From NCBI RefSeq assembly GCF_001577835.2, contig NC_029528.1, positions 434,001 to 498,000 of the forward strand: DNA of 64,000 nucleotides, in the 5' to 3' direction. Positions within the stretch are counted from its first letter, which is position 1, and every line of letters begins with the position of its first letter. Made by a program: the position numbers and the translations under genes. This document shows, in pieces, positions 48,201 through 59,490 of the stretch. The notes beneath the pieces were generated by a model that did no database searches, was not told the origin of the DNA, and saw only the letters and a list, made by a program, of their open reading frames with translations. The stretch is from Coturnix japonica (Eukaryota; Chordata; Aves; Galliformes; Phasianidae).

Positions 48201-51200
48201 GATGGTAAGTTTACAGTCACTGTGTGATGTGTGATGCACTGCCCTTGACTGACCCATGGGTCAGACCTAGAACAATCACTGCCCACATGCCCTTGGCTGC
48301 GCTCGCTGTAGCCCAGGCCTGGAGCAAGATGAAGGAGCTGCTCTCCTCCCTCTGGCCTTCCACTTCCCAAAGGAGTCTGACTGCCTCTGAAACCAAGGCA
48401 TGCATGATCCCAGCAGATGTGGTTTCCCAGCAGGCAAGGCTTGCTCTCCCTTCCTTGCAAAACCATTCAGAACTTCTGAGTTCCTGGTTGTCCTGGACCC
48501 GAAGGAAACCCAGTATGGGATCTGATTTCCACAAGAGAGATATTTGTCTCTCAGAAATAGCGTCCAAGCTGTGTCCTCCTTCCTGGCAGTGGTAGAAGAG
48601 GGGCCTTCCCCAGGCCAGGAATGGAAAGCTGGGCTCAGTCACCCACTTACAGTTCCTAAGGAATAGGTTTTCTTCTAAATTTGTCATCATTGAGTTGTAC
48701 GGTGCCTCACACAGTGCAGTCCTGAGTCTAAGTGCTGAAAATTAGTAACAGCAGAGCAAATCACTGCACTGAGGGGCAAGCACTGCAGATTCCCCTGTGA
48801 GGAGAGCAGAGGAGAGGTAAAGAGAAGGCTCAGCCCGAAGCATGGCACAGGCATTCTCACTGCCATGAGCTGTGCTCTTCTTGGGCACTGCCGAGCTTTG
48901 CCCAGCAGAGTCAGTGTGAACATGCCTGTCCCAGTGTCCATGCCAAGGAGTGCAGTGCAGTCCATCCAGGTGCTGAGCTGTATGTACCTGAGTGGAAGCC
49001 AGGTGATGGCAAGCAGCAGCGGCAAAGAGCCTCAGACTTTCAGCCTCCTCGGTGACCACGGTGCTTAGAGGTGAATGCGTTACCCTGCAGAAATCCTGCT
49101 GTTCTATTCCTGACTCGCCATCTGAGTCTGACTCATTGCCTTGGTAACAAATTAAAACACTTTCATGTATTTGCAGCTCAGCACCTCATTTTGTGGAACC
49201 AGGGAAACTGGCTCCTGCTGCTGTCCCAGTGCCCTGCACAAAGTGGCCCAGAAGCACCCAGCCCTGCTGTGCCTGGAGACACACAGTGGGTTCCTCAGTG
49301 CTGTGTGGGCTCTGTATGGCACCCTGCCTGCCCCACTGCTCCACGGTGCTGTTCTCCCTGCAGCTGTCTCTGCCCAGGACAGATGGACTCCCCGGTACCA
49401 CGCTGTGTGCAGCTCCAGTTCTGCTTCACAGCTACAGCTGAGTGTAATGCTGTTGAATGCAGCTCTCTGGGGTATGCACTGCTGGGTAATGGATACTGAT
49501 GTGGCTCACCTCTACCATAGACGAGAGAAACTAAAACAACGTGCAGAGGAGGGAAAACCATGCAATGGAGAACATGTATAGGGCAAAGACAGACACTTGA
49601 GTCACGCTGGCAGGAGCAGTGGAGGTGAACTGGGGCAAATCTGTCCTCCAGAGAGTCACCAGACCCCACGCATTCAGCACTGGACTGTATAGGTGGGAAT
49701 GGCTTAGGGCAGGCTGGCCTTGCATGGAGCTGGGCTTCCCCCCACAGCTCTGTGCCTGGTATAACACAGCTCTGTGACAGCACAGCGACCATATCTTCTC
49801 TTCCAGGGGGTTGTGAAGCAAATGGGACAGAGATGTGTTTGGCCCTCCTGGGTGCAGCCATGGGGTGGCTCCGAGTGAGGTTTCACTGAGATCCAGCAAT
49901 CCAAATCTTGTCTGTCAAATTCAGAAAGGAGCTGGAGATGTTTCTGGAGGAGCAGAAAATACCGAGCACGGGCTCTATATATAGTGCCCATGTGAAGGTG
50001 GCAACGTTGGAGTGCGGTGTATTTTTATCCTGTAGAGATGTTATCTGCCCGTCTCCCACAATGTGCAGGAGGGATGGCTGCAGTGCGCGGCTCCTGCAGA
50101 GAGCTGCTGAAGGTGAGGCAGTATGGTGTGCAGTCCTGGCCCGCTGCAGGGCTCAGAGCCCTGTCCTTGCCCTGGCCCCACATGTTATTGCCCTGCATGG
50201 CACAGGCCAGGAGTGCTGCTTTCCATCACAGCTTCCTGCTGCCCACATGTCCAGGCTGGGGCTGGGTAAAGGGATGCTTTGGTGCAGCAAGAATCACGTC
50301 CTGCACACGGTAGGGGCGGCTCCGAGGAGTTCAAAGGATTCAGTGTCAATTATTTGTGTGTTCACCTCCTACCAAATGCTTTCATTCCTGAGTTCCAGAC
50401 AGTTTATTACATGGAGATCCTGAAAATCCAAAATCGAGTCCTCAGCACAGACAGTCCCAGGGTCCAGGTCCCTGAGCTGCCTCCTGGGCAGTGGCCCTCA
50501 GTACTGCCACCTTCAGCTGGCTGGGCTGGGCATGGCATGGGGAGAGGGGAGATGATGGGCAGGTAAGAGAGAGCTTGGGATGGGCTGCAGCTGCAGCTCT
50601 GTGGCTCCTTGCAGCTCCTGTGCTCCCAAAGGTGTTGCAGCTCTGTTGGGGCTGCTGGCATTTTGCATGCTGAGAGGTGCAAATCTTTGGTTTGCTTGCA
50701 ATGATTTAGATGGTGTTTTTGTCATGCTTATGTGGATGAAGAGCAACAAGCTGGCAAGAAAACATCTCTGGGAGGCGAAACTTCACTCGAACTTGTGATT
50801 TCTCAGTTCCACGGAGTAAAGGAAGTTTATTTATAGATGGTCTTTTTTGTAAAACAAAATGTGTCTTCTATCCTGCCTTGACGGTGCACCAGGCTGCAGT
50901 GCAGCACGGTGTGTGCTAATTTTATTTGCTCTGTAGCATGAAGTGGTGCACATCCCAACGGCAATCAGCAGCCTGCAGGTGGAGGTGGTCCTTCTCTGGG
51001 GACCCTACCACCACCCAGCGCAGGGAGCATTGCACCATGAGCAGCAGGAGAGCAGCTGTGGAGGAGCAGGATGCAGAGAGCTGTTCTCTGGGCTCCCAAA
51101 TTAGAGCAAGCACTTGTTTGGGGGCGGCCGTCCTGTGGGAGCCCAGAATCACAACTGCAGGAAGCCCTGCAGCAATCTCAGCACTACCTGAGCAACTGCT

Positions 51201-52953
51201 GGATGGCTGCGGCCATGGGGTGGTGGGGACAGCCACGTTCCTGGGGACTGAGCACTGAGCACTGCTTGGGATCTGCCTGTGAGTGGGGCACTTCATGGCT
51301 GACAGTGAGCACTTTTGCCCCTGCTTTGGGATGTTGGTAATGGGGTCATTCCAGGAGTGTTAGCAAAGCCTTGAGGATGCTGGAGGAAAAGGAAATCAGC
51401 CCAGTTCTAACTTTTTCACAGAAGTGATCTAAAAATAATCGTGAGCCCAGATTTCTGCTTTGGAAGAGCAGTGCTTGTTAAATAATGATGATAATAATAA
51501 TAGTAAAAGTAGTAGTAATAGAAGCACTACGGGGCTTCTGCTGCCTTCGCCAAGCAGGGAGCTGCCACTGAGCAATGCCCACAGCAGTCCCTGACCATCC
51601 CGAGCACAGGTAAAGGAATGTGCAAGGGGTGAGAGATGAAAGCTGTGTGCTGCACACCCTGTGTCCAGCTGCCCTCCATCTGAGGCATTTCGGGGCCGTG
51701 CTGGATGTTTCCCTGCAGGAAACCCCAGCCCATAAGCTCCAATGGTTGGCTTGGAGGCAGGATGACCCTCTTGTGGCCCTGAGGCCCCTGGCTGTGCACC
51801 ATCCCCTACTGCACAGAGCTCACAGCCGGACAGCAGTATGGGGCCTCCACGGCACAGCAGAGACAGATCTACTGCGAGTCTGTCCATGTCTGCAAGGCTG
51901 AGGTGTGCCCTGGGCTGATCAGAGACACGACACTGAGTAGTGCAGGTGGAAGAAAAGGAAATTCAGTAATATGAGCCCCAATTGAGGCAGAGGCAGGCTC
52001 CCTCTCATGCCACATCCTAATTATTTCAAAAAAGCTTTTGTACTGTTAGAGAAAATGACAGGAACAGCTTACAGCTTTAAAATTAGCCAAGGAAAGCATC
52101 CCTAGATGAAAGTAGAGTTCAGTATCTTTCATCACTGAATCTCAAGGCGTTTTGCTAGGGGCAGAAATATCCTTCCTCTGTAATTCTGAGGAAACTGAGG
52201 TGCATTTCTCCATCTCTGATAGTTACAGCCCTGCAGTGACCCATCTGATGGCTATCACAACCAGTGAACCTCCTGAAAGTTAAAGCATCAGAAATGACTC
52301 CTGAGAGTCAGGAGGGACCAGAAAGCTTCAGAGAAAAGCAGCAAAGTTTGTATAAAGAGGAAGGCAAACTGCATTTGTCTGAGCCTGGGGCTCAGTGCAG
52401 TTACTACTACGGTGAGCTCCAGAGAAATATCACAAGGAAAACAGCAGCCAGATTTGCAAACAAAAGAACAATCTCTCTTACTCCAAACATCTGTGCAGCA
52501 TTACTGGCATGGCGGTTTGGCACTCCCGGCACACAGGGACAGAGCTGTGTGCTCACAGTGACGAGCGCGGGCGCTGCTTACCCCATCCGTGAGGCTCCTG
52601 GGGGCGGTGGGCAGCCGGTGCTGGGCAAGCTGCAGACCTCGCGGGGCCCTGCGGATGCAGGCAGGGGAGGACAGGAGCCCTGAGCGCTGAATGGAGCCAA
52701 AGCGGGGTGCATTCTGCCCGTACCTGACACCATCCAGCAGGCGGATGAGCAGCAGGTTGGCTGGCAGCTGCTCGATGCCGCAGAGGACGAGTGTCCTGCA
52801 CTCAGGGCACCGGAGCTCCTTCTGGGACTTGAGGATCCTCTGCAGACAGGGCTTGCAGAACGTGTGCTGGCACGGCAGTACCTTGGCTGTGGCATCGAGC
52901 TTTTCGAAGCACACCGGGCACTCCAGCAGGTCGAGCAGAGCCAGGTCATCCAT
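36014..52953 (-). CDS. SH3RF2: SH3RF2 (POSHER, PPP1R39), RING and SH3 domain protein; eight coding exons placed
   Basis: RING-type ubiquitin ligase and scaffold that restrains POSH/JNK signalling and binds protein phosphatase 1. Exons placed on the minus strand: 52724-52953 (RING), 44135-44404 (SH3 one, start of SH3 two), 42628-42723 (rest of SH3 two), 41142-41450, 39286-39380, 38409-38590, 36972-37315 and 36014-36295 (stop). The start ATG has A at -3 and G at +4 and opens [21 protein letters not shown]12, C15, C28, H30, C33, C36, C49 and C52 form a full C3HC4 RING. The RING exon ends in phase 2 while the next placed exon starts in phase 0, so one exon of 3n+1 nt between them is not yet located. 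The exon for SH3 three is absent between 38591 and 39285, but the flanking exons join in frame without it. The last exon keeps the PP1 docking motif KTVRF. Confidence 0.93.
36490..36770 (+). mobile_element. Decayed CR1 LINE 3' fragment(s) next to the SH3RF2 last exon
   Basis: GAATCACTGACCCTGGTGTTGTTC in parts, then ATGATCCTTGGGATCC, and later AGAGGTCTTTTCCTGCCTTA with TGGTTCTGTGATTT, resemble CR1 3' ends. Two 3' ends in succession suggest two insertions. By-eye call. Confidence 0.55.
36972..37315 (-). CDS. SH3RF2: SH3RF2 penultimate coding exon
   Basis: 344 nt. It opens [11 protein letters not shown] and ends [20 protein letters not shown] before a GTACAG donor; the latter is almost identical to the human [20 protein letters not shown]. 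The stretch between is Pro/Ser-rich and poorly conserved. Confidence 0.93.
38409..38590 (-). CDS. SH3RF2: SH3RF2 exon following the expected third SH3 domain
   Basis: Starts with the last base of a codon, then [20 protein letters not shown] and [10 protein letters not shown], like human PDSRSPGLYTTWTLSTSSVS. Donor AAGA/GTGAGT. The 182-nt length fits the next exon, which resumes at N-GSLQRP. Confidence 0.88.
39286..39380 (-). CDS. SH3RF2: SH3RF2 exon preceding the expected third SH3 domain
   Basis: 31 codons plus two bases encoding [20 protein letters not shown] and ending HHLSAN plus AT before GTGAGT. It matches the human stretch that leads straight into SH3 three. The acceptor is a tandem CAGCAG, which could add one Gln. 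Confidence 0.88.
40905..41092 (+). mobile_element. Composite retroposon: two tRNA-like units plus CR1-like 3' tail (SINE-like)
   Basis: Unit one (about 40905-40969) has a Pol III A box TGGCGCAGTGG (40912-40922) and a B box AGTTCGAATCC. Unit two (about 40970-41020) again has TGGCGCAAGTGG and GGCTCGAATCC. Then comes GGACTGGACTCGATGATCTC and AAGGTCCCTTCCAACCC, which is the standard CR1 3' end, followed by three copies of ACTATGAT (41069-41092), the CR1-type 8-bp tail. The architecture is that of a tRNA-derived SINE moved by CR1 machinery. It lies in an SH3RF2 intron, antisense to the gene, ending 49 bp before an exon edge. The source tRNA is unclear. Confidence 0.75.
41142..41450 (-). CDS. SH3RF2: SH3RF2 linker exon
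   Basis: 103 codons, phase 0 both ends. The conserved core [17 protein letters not shown] and [14 protein letters not shown] matches the mammalian linker between SH3 two and SH3 three. The rest is Ser/Pro-rich and presumably disordered. Confidence 0.93.
42628..42723 (-). CDS. SH3RF2: SH3RF2 exon with the rest of SH3 two
   Basis: 32 codons encoding [20 protein letters not shown] and then [11 protein letters not shown], the second half of an SH3 fold. Acceptor CTTGCAG, donor GTGGGT, phase 0 both ends. Confidence 0.95.
44135..44404 (-). CDS. SH3RF2: SH3RF2 exon with SH3 domain one and the start of SH3 two
   Basis: 90 codons, phase 0 on both sides, acceptor CCCACAG and donor [26 protein letters not shown] opens SH3 one and [16 protein letters not shown] closes it. 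[19 protein letters not shown] opens SH3 two, which continues in the next exon. The ALYNFD aromatic groove residues are intact. Confidence 0.95.
44405..52723 (-). other. Long SH3RF2 intron(s); should hide one small coding exon
   Basis: 8.3 kb between the RING exon and the first SH3 exon. Phases on either side demand a coding exon of 3n+1 nt here (in human it encodes about 45 residues). I could not identify it. Simple repeats seen: four CATCC units near 45539-45561 and an AAT/AGT-rich trinucleotide stretch near 51480-51521. A GC-moderate, TAATTA-bearing block at about 46480-46980 looks constrained. Confidence 0.6.
52724..52953 (-). CDS. SH3RF2: SH3RF2 RING exon with start codon
   Basis: 76 codons plus two bases with donor GTACGG. 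It encodes a complete C3HC4 RING with [12 protein letters not shown] in the middle, then [14 protein letters not shown], as in mammals. All eight zinc ligands are present, so ligase activity is expected. The upstream 5' UTR acceptor cannot be fixed; CTACCGCAG near 53020 is one option. Confidence 0.95.
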
Positions 52954-55900
52954 CGTCAGCTGAGCTGCCGTCACGGCTCTGCTTGAGACGTCCACATAGC
53001 ACGGACACAGGCTCTGGGCTGCGGTAGGCACCCTGTGCCGAAGGGAGGAGGAATCAGAGCAGAGCTCGGCTGCTGGAGCCTGTACCGCATCCCACCTACA
53101 TGGCAAGGCAGCGCCTCACGAGCCCGTTTGCAAATACCTACTTTGCACTCCCATCCAAGCTGCGGTGAGTCAGTACTGATTCAGGAGCGAGGGGGCCGTG
53201 CCCAGCAGCCCCGCATGGCACCGTGCAGTGGGGCAGGGCGGGCACCGTCCCTGCAGCACCCCATGGAGCTCCCAGAGCTCCTGTTCTGTTCTGTGGGCAT
53301 CTGGTGGCACAGCACAGAGAGGGCGCAGCCAGCACAGCTCGGTAAGATCAACCTGAGCTGTTTACTCCCAGCTCCAGCTCCAAGCAGCCCCTCACACACC
53401 CATGCACCGCCTCGCTCCCAAGATCAGTCCTAATTAAGCTCTCTGCCTACCGGTTTTGACAGCAGCTCTATAAAAAGCCCTCCAAACACAACTATCATCC
53501 TGTTTTACCTTAGAGGGCCGTGGGGAGCTCTGTGCCGACGTCCTCACCAGCCAGGCTGCCTCAGCTCCCACAGCCCAGCAAGATTATTCCTCCCACAGCA
53601 CGAAGTCACTCAACCCGTTTGGCTCCTTCGGGGCTGTGCTGGCTGTGCTCGGGCAGGCGGCTCTGGGCTCAAGTCACAGCTTGTGGGAGAGCAGCACCTT
53701 CCGTGTGCTGGCCAGGTAAGAGCAGTGCCGCCTGTGCCGAAACCTCCCCCAGAGATGGTGTGTGAACATGGATGTTTGGGGAGTGTGAGCTTCCCACCGC
53801 TGGGGCTCACCCTGCCTTGGTCATGGGGTGCCCATGGCCATGAACACCCTCACACACAGCTGGGCCAGGGCTGGGCACCAGCAGTGCTGCTCCCAGGCTC
53901 TGAGCTGCGGATGCTTGAGCAGACCAGGAGTGCTGCTGGGGATGGCAGAAGCCAGCATCATGCTGCCTGAGCATCATGGCTCTGTGTCCCATCATGAGTC
54001 CCCGTAGTGGCTCCAGCAGCCCCAGCCGTGTCCACATCCTCCCAGCACAGTGATAGGTTGGTGATGCTGAGGGTGCTGCTGCCTGCAGCACTGTGACACT
54101 CACACCATCCTCCAAACACTGGGTCACCTCCACCCTCACCATCCCAGCACGGCTTCCATAGGGGCTGTGAGGGGTGGGAGGGTGCAGTTCTATGAGATCT
54201 ACTTTGCACAGCTCCATTTCTGGGCAGGCCGGGCCCATTGGGCACACTGCACCCACAGGCTTTGGCTCAGAGGGATTTGCCATCTGGCTGGGAGCTCCAT
54301 GTGCAGCACCAACCGCTGCAGCAGGGATGGCCGCAATCTCAACTGTGTGTTTGCAGCCAGTGAGTTGGAGGAAAGGACTGTAGACCCAAAGGGTTTATTT
54401 CTGTTTGGTGCTTTTACACACAGTGCAGTGGTGTTGAGAGTGCAGGACATTTCAGCTCTCTGGGGAGGGCTATTTCCAGCAGCATTCAGCAGCCACAGTA
54501 GATGTGCTCCTTTCAATATCTGTTCCCCACAGAGTGATTTTGGTGGAGAAACTTTTAGTTTTAAATGGTGGCCATTTGGCTGAATTAAACACTGACATCT
54601 TCAGGATAATGCACAGAAACAATTACTTCACTCTGTTTCATCTCAGGTCTCCATTTACCTTGGTATTTCTTTGTAGTCTGTCATATGTTTGATTGGCGCT
54701 TGGCTGACAGTGCACGCTTTGTAATGAATGACGTTGAGATCAACATCATGTGTTGGGCTGCTGCTTTAGAATGCAGCGTGTGACATGAGCCGCACTGAGA
54801 ACAGGTTTGGAAGTTTGTTTTTTGTCGTGTTCTTTTTTTTTTTTTTTGTTTTTTACATATTCTTTTCTATTTCTGTGCTGCAGTTCATACACACATGGTG
54901 TGTTTCCATCTGACTGGAAATGAATTACAAAATACCGCAGTTGGGAACTGATGGGGTTGAAGCTGAGCAGCTAAGTTTGTGCTCACAGGTAGTGCTGTTC
55001 TCAGATGCAATTTGTTCTCGAGTCCTTTAAAAATTCTTTCAACTTTTCCTAAGACCTGATTTGAACTAGTTGTGGTCAATGGGTGTGACTGGAAGCTCCT
55101 GTGAGAAGGTTGCATACCTTACCGCACACTTCTGCTGCCCATGGTGGATTTCCATGGAAATCTGTGGGTGCTGCACAGGCACGGGTGACTCACTGCTGCC
55201 CTGCATCCCCGCTGGCCCCAGACGCATCCCAGGCACATCCCAGCTGTGTCCTGACCACATCCTGGCCAGTCCCAGCTGTGCTCCCACTGGGTTCTATCTG
55301 TGTTGGCCCTCGAGGTCGGGGCAGAAGCCGGCTGCTGGGTGCCAGGGGTCAGCTCCAGTATTTGGGGGCTCTCCGAGGGCTTCTCTTCTTTCTCCTGAGT
55401 GAAACAAGTCTGTTGAAAGCAGGTACAGTGCTGGCAATCTGAGAGTGCAGCCACATGCTGCAGCTTGGGGCAGCTCTTTCTTTGCCCCCAGTAGTGTCCA
55501 CACAGCTCCCTGCCTGCTGTGCACAAAGAGCCTTTCAGGCAGGGGTGGCCGCTCTCCCGCCCAGGAGTTTCCAGCTGCCCTGCCTGGTGCAGAGAGGCTC
55601 TGATCCTGGCTGCAGCCCTTAGGCTTTGCTGCAACATAAAAAATGGATGATTCCAGCACTTAGCATTATACAACTCCTTAAATCTTCAAAGTGCTCTCCT
55701 AATGCTAATTCAGCCATGGAACACTCCTTGGGCTGAGTGTCACCCCCCCCTTTGCATGGAGGAACTCAAGGATGAGGCCACTCAGCAGACCAGTGCCCAG
55801 TCTGGGGCTGGGCTGTGCAGCTTTCCAGCTTCTCAGTGTTCAGACTGTCCCACAGAGCTCTATCATCTGTCTCTTCCTTGCAGCGTGTCTCATAACTGGG

Positions 55901-58570
55901 GTTAAAGCACAAAGGCAGAGCTGCGAAGTTGCTGGTCCTTCCCTTTCATTTTAGCAGTCTGTGCTTGGTGCTGATGCTGTAATTAGCTCTGGGCTGGATG
56001 TGGACACGTGATTCTTCTCTGTGGCTCCATTACTCTGAACGTGTGCTCAGCACTGGTGCTGGCAGAGAACCATGCAGTGCTGGGAACCAGCAAGGGACAC
56101 TCAGGAGGAACAGCACAGAGAGGCTGTGTGTGCCCATCTGCAGGAGCTGCAGTCCCAGAGGAGGAAAAGTATGGAAACACCATTTCCTTCCATCAGCTTT
56201 GAATTTCTCATACTGTAACTCTGCTGACCATTTTGTGTTCTCATGACTGTGAGGCAGTAACATACAGAAGCCCAGGTCAGCTCCAGGCTGCAGTCAGTGG
56301 GGCCACAGCAATGTGCAGGGTCACAGCATGTGCAAGCAGTAGAGCACAGGCTGCAGCACCTTGTGAGGTTTATAAAAAGCTGCTGTCACCATATACAGCG
56401 CGGGTGGGTGACACATGCCTCCTCCTCCAGGAAATGAGGGACCCTTCATGCTGTTTTTAGATCCTGGAGGGCAGGGAGAGGGGGTGCCACTTGCAAGCAG
56501 CTGCAAATTATAGCTCTCACACTAACAGCTTGTCCTCCTGCCACCCACAGCCCAGGCACAGCGCATGGCTCAGTGCCTGCGGAGGAGGCGAGCAGCCCCC
56601 CAGCCCTGCTTGGGGATGAGGTCACCACGGTGGCCACGTCCCCACACACTGCTCTGATGCCACTCACGCTGCTGTGTGTGCCCTGTGCTGGGCAGCATTA
56701 CTGGGGATAGAGCTGGGTGGGGAACGTGGAGCCAGGTGAGAAATTGTGGAGCAGGGTGAGAGGACAGAGCCAGGCCTGCAGGCTGTCAACGTGATGATGG
56801 CTTCATGGTCTGAGACTGGAGATGCTCTTGGGGAGGGGAGAGTGTGGGGGGCCCAAGGAGCTGCTGATGGAGCTCTATCCCTGCAGCACCATGTCCATGT
56901 AGCTCTGCCTCGCTCTGCCATGCTGTTTGTGCCCATAGTACAGCAAAGGGACACGGAACTGGGAGCACTAAGCCTGCTGCCTGCCACCTACCTGATAAGG
57001 GCCGAGTCTGCAGGGGGTGATTTTCATTTTTTAAGATGAAAAGAAATAAAAGCTTTCAAGTAGCAATGGTCCTGAGCACCAGCCCAAAAGGCCTTTGAAT
57101 GTTGCTTTGAGTGCTTCTCAGCTGCTCTTCACACAGAGCTGACTGCAGACAAAGTCAGGGTTTGGTTACCTCATTAAATAGTGCTGCCAGGAGCAGTGCT
57201 ATTGCTCTCCCTCAGTGCTCCCAGGTGTTCCTGGCCGGCGGGACAGCAGTGGATGGGTTATAAATGTCTGGTGAGCACAGTACTGGGAGGGGATCTGGGG
57301 ATATGCCCTGCCTTATGAAGGGTGTGTGGCCCTGCTCTGTGCTGCTGTGACTGGAGCTGAGCTTGGCTGTTTGATATGGGCTTCTGGAGGGTAGGAGCTG
57401 GGCATGGGGGTCACTCAGCAGCACTGCCTGGGGCCACGCCGGCTCAGCTGCACACCTGTCCCTGGTGATGGAACATCAGAGCTTTCTGGTTGCAGCCACT
57501 GTGTTTCTGGAGGTACTTGTAGGGCAGCACTACTTTCTTCTGTGCTGTGCTTGCTGTTCTGCCATTTGCTGCATGTGTTCTGCCTTTTCTGAGCCCTGGC
57601 TTTGCTGCACAGCTCTCAGTGGCCGGAGGGGTTTGCTGCCCGTGGCAGAGCCCCAGCCCTGGAAATTTCCCTCTTCAAAGCACTCTTTCCTGGGTTTTGT
57701 TTATTTGTGACTTCAGGATTTTTGTGTGTGTTCAGGGCTCTTCCTTCACCCACACTGTCCCCAGGGCTAAGACCATTAGCAGGAGCTGTAGGTCTCTGTC
57801 TTCCTCTCCCCATGAGCTCAGTCCCAGCAGCGCAGCTTCGTGTGGCTCCCCTGGAAGCATGGGGTCTTGTGCAGTGGTGGTTAATGAGCAAGGGACTGTG
57901 GAGCTCTGCCTCCGAAGTGCTTTGTGGCTCACTGCTGACTTGTTCTCCTACTACACATAAAAGCTCCGTTCCTGCCTTTTTTGCCACCCTTCCTCAGAAT
58001 CACTGAAATGCTACAACTTTTTTCAACACACACGTAGCGTACACGTAGCTGTGTACACGTAGCACAGTAGTAATTAGAAGAGAGAAATGAGGTGAAATAG
58101 GGTTCTGTAAGTGAACTGCATGCTCCTGTTTGTTGCAGTGGAGCCTGGCTTCAGTTTTGGTATGCCCATCCTGTCCAAGAGTGCTGCTACAGCTCTGGCA
58201 TGTTGGGTGCTTGCAGGCTGCTCCTCATGCAGTTCAGCTATGGGGTTTGCTGGCATTGAGCACACACAAAAAGGAAGAGGTTTGTCTTTGCTTTATGAGA
58301 TCAGAGCGATGAGGATGTCTTTTCCCTGGGGCAAGAAGAATGATGGGGCAGTCCCACTATGTGACAGTGAGCAGTGGCAGCTGTTTGCATGGCTGGGTCC
58401 CTACAGCTGGCAGCTCAGTGCTCTGCTGCCACTAGTGAGCTGCGCTGGGTCTATTCAACAGTGCATGAAAATGCTGTGTGTGGGGCTCAGGGCAGATGCA
58501 GCTGCTGCCATGCTGCTTGCAAGTGCCCCTCTGGTAGCACAGGGTTTGCCTGTGCTGGAATGAAACTGTT

Positions 58571-59490
58571 GTGGTGGTTGATGACACCAAGCTGAGTGGT
58601 GCAGTTGATACGGTGGAGGGAACAGATGCCATTCAGAGGGACCTTGACAGGCTGGAAAGCTGGGCTCGGGTGAACCTAATGAGGTTCAACACGGCAAAGT
58701 GCAAGGTTTTGCACTTGGGCCGGAAGAACCCCAGGCACCTGTACAGGCTGGGAGGAGTTGTCCTTGAGAGCAGTTCGGCTGAAAAAGACCTAGGGGTCCT
58801 GATAGATGAGAAACTTAACATGAGCCAGCAGTGCGCTCTGGCAGCCCGGAAAGCAAATGGGATCCTGGGCTCCATCAGGAGAGGGGTGGTCAGCAGGGAT
58901 AAGGGAGGTGATCGTCCCTCTCTACTCTGCTCTTGTGAGGCCCCATCTGGAGTACTGTGTCCAGGTGTGGAGCCCTCAGTACAAAAAAGATATGGAGATT
59001 TTGGAAAGGGTCCAGAGGAGGGCCACAAAGATGATCAGGGGGCTGGAGCACCTCCCCTATGAGGACAGGCTGAGGGAGTTGGGTTTGTTCAGCCTGGAGA
59101 AGAGAAGGTTGCGGGGTGACCTCATTGCAGCCTTTCAGTACCTGAAGGGAACTTACATCCAGGAGGGGAGTAAACTCTTCGAAAGGGCTGATAATAGCAG
59201 GACTAGGGGAAATGGTTTTAAGTTGAAGGAGGGAAGATTTAGGTTGGATGTTAGGGGTAAGTTCTTTACTAGAAGGGTGGTTAGGTCCTGGAACAGGCTG
59301 CCCAGTGAGGTTGTGGATGCCCCGTCCTTGGAGGTGTTCAAGACCAGGTTGGACGGGGCCCTGGGCAACCTGATCTAGTAAATGTGTATGTTTGGTGGCC
59401 CTGCTAGGCAGGGGGGTTGGAACTACATGATCCTTGAGGTCCCTTCCAACCCGGGTAATTCTGTGATTCTGTGATTCTGTGATTCTGTGG
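58571..59490 (+). mobile_element. CR1 LINE, 5'-truncated, 3' end intact
   Basis: About 920 bp. It begins at the reverse transcriptase catalytic box (VVDDTKL for the usual FADDTKL) and runs through [34 protein letters not shown] and [19 protein letters not shown] to a stop near 59378. A CR1 3' UTR (GAGGTCCCTTCCAACCC) and four ATTCTGTG-type tail units follow. The reading frame changes once near 58900. Few other lesions are visible, so it is one of the younger CR1 copies here. Confidence 0.95.

Noticed and set aside
48865-49025. Minus-strand [11 protein letters not shown] as the missing SH3RF2 exon
   Set aside because: Only the WMD or MDG-like end resembles human RIHMDG. There is no GT donor in the right phase and no similarity upstream.
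53468-53480. TATAAAAAG as a promoter TATA box
   Set aside because: It lies on the plus strand upstream of a minus-strand gene, and no plus-strand transcript unit follows it within range.
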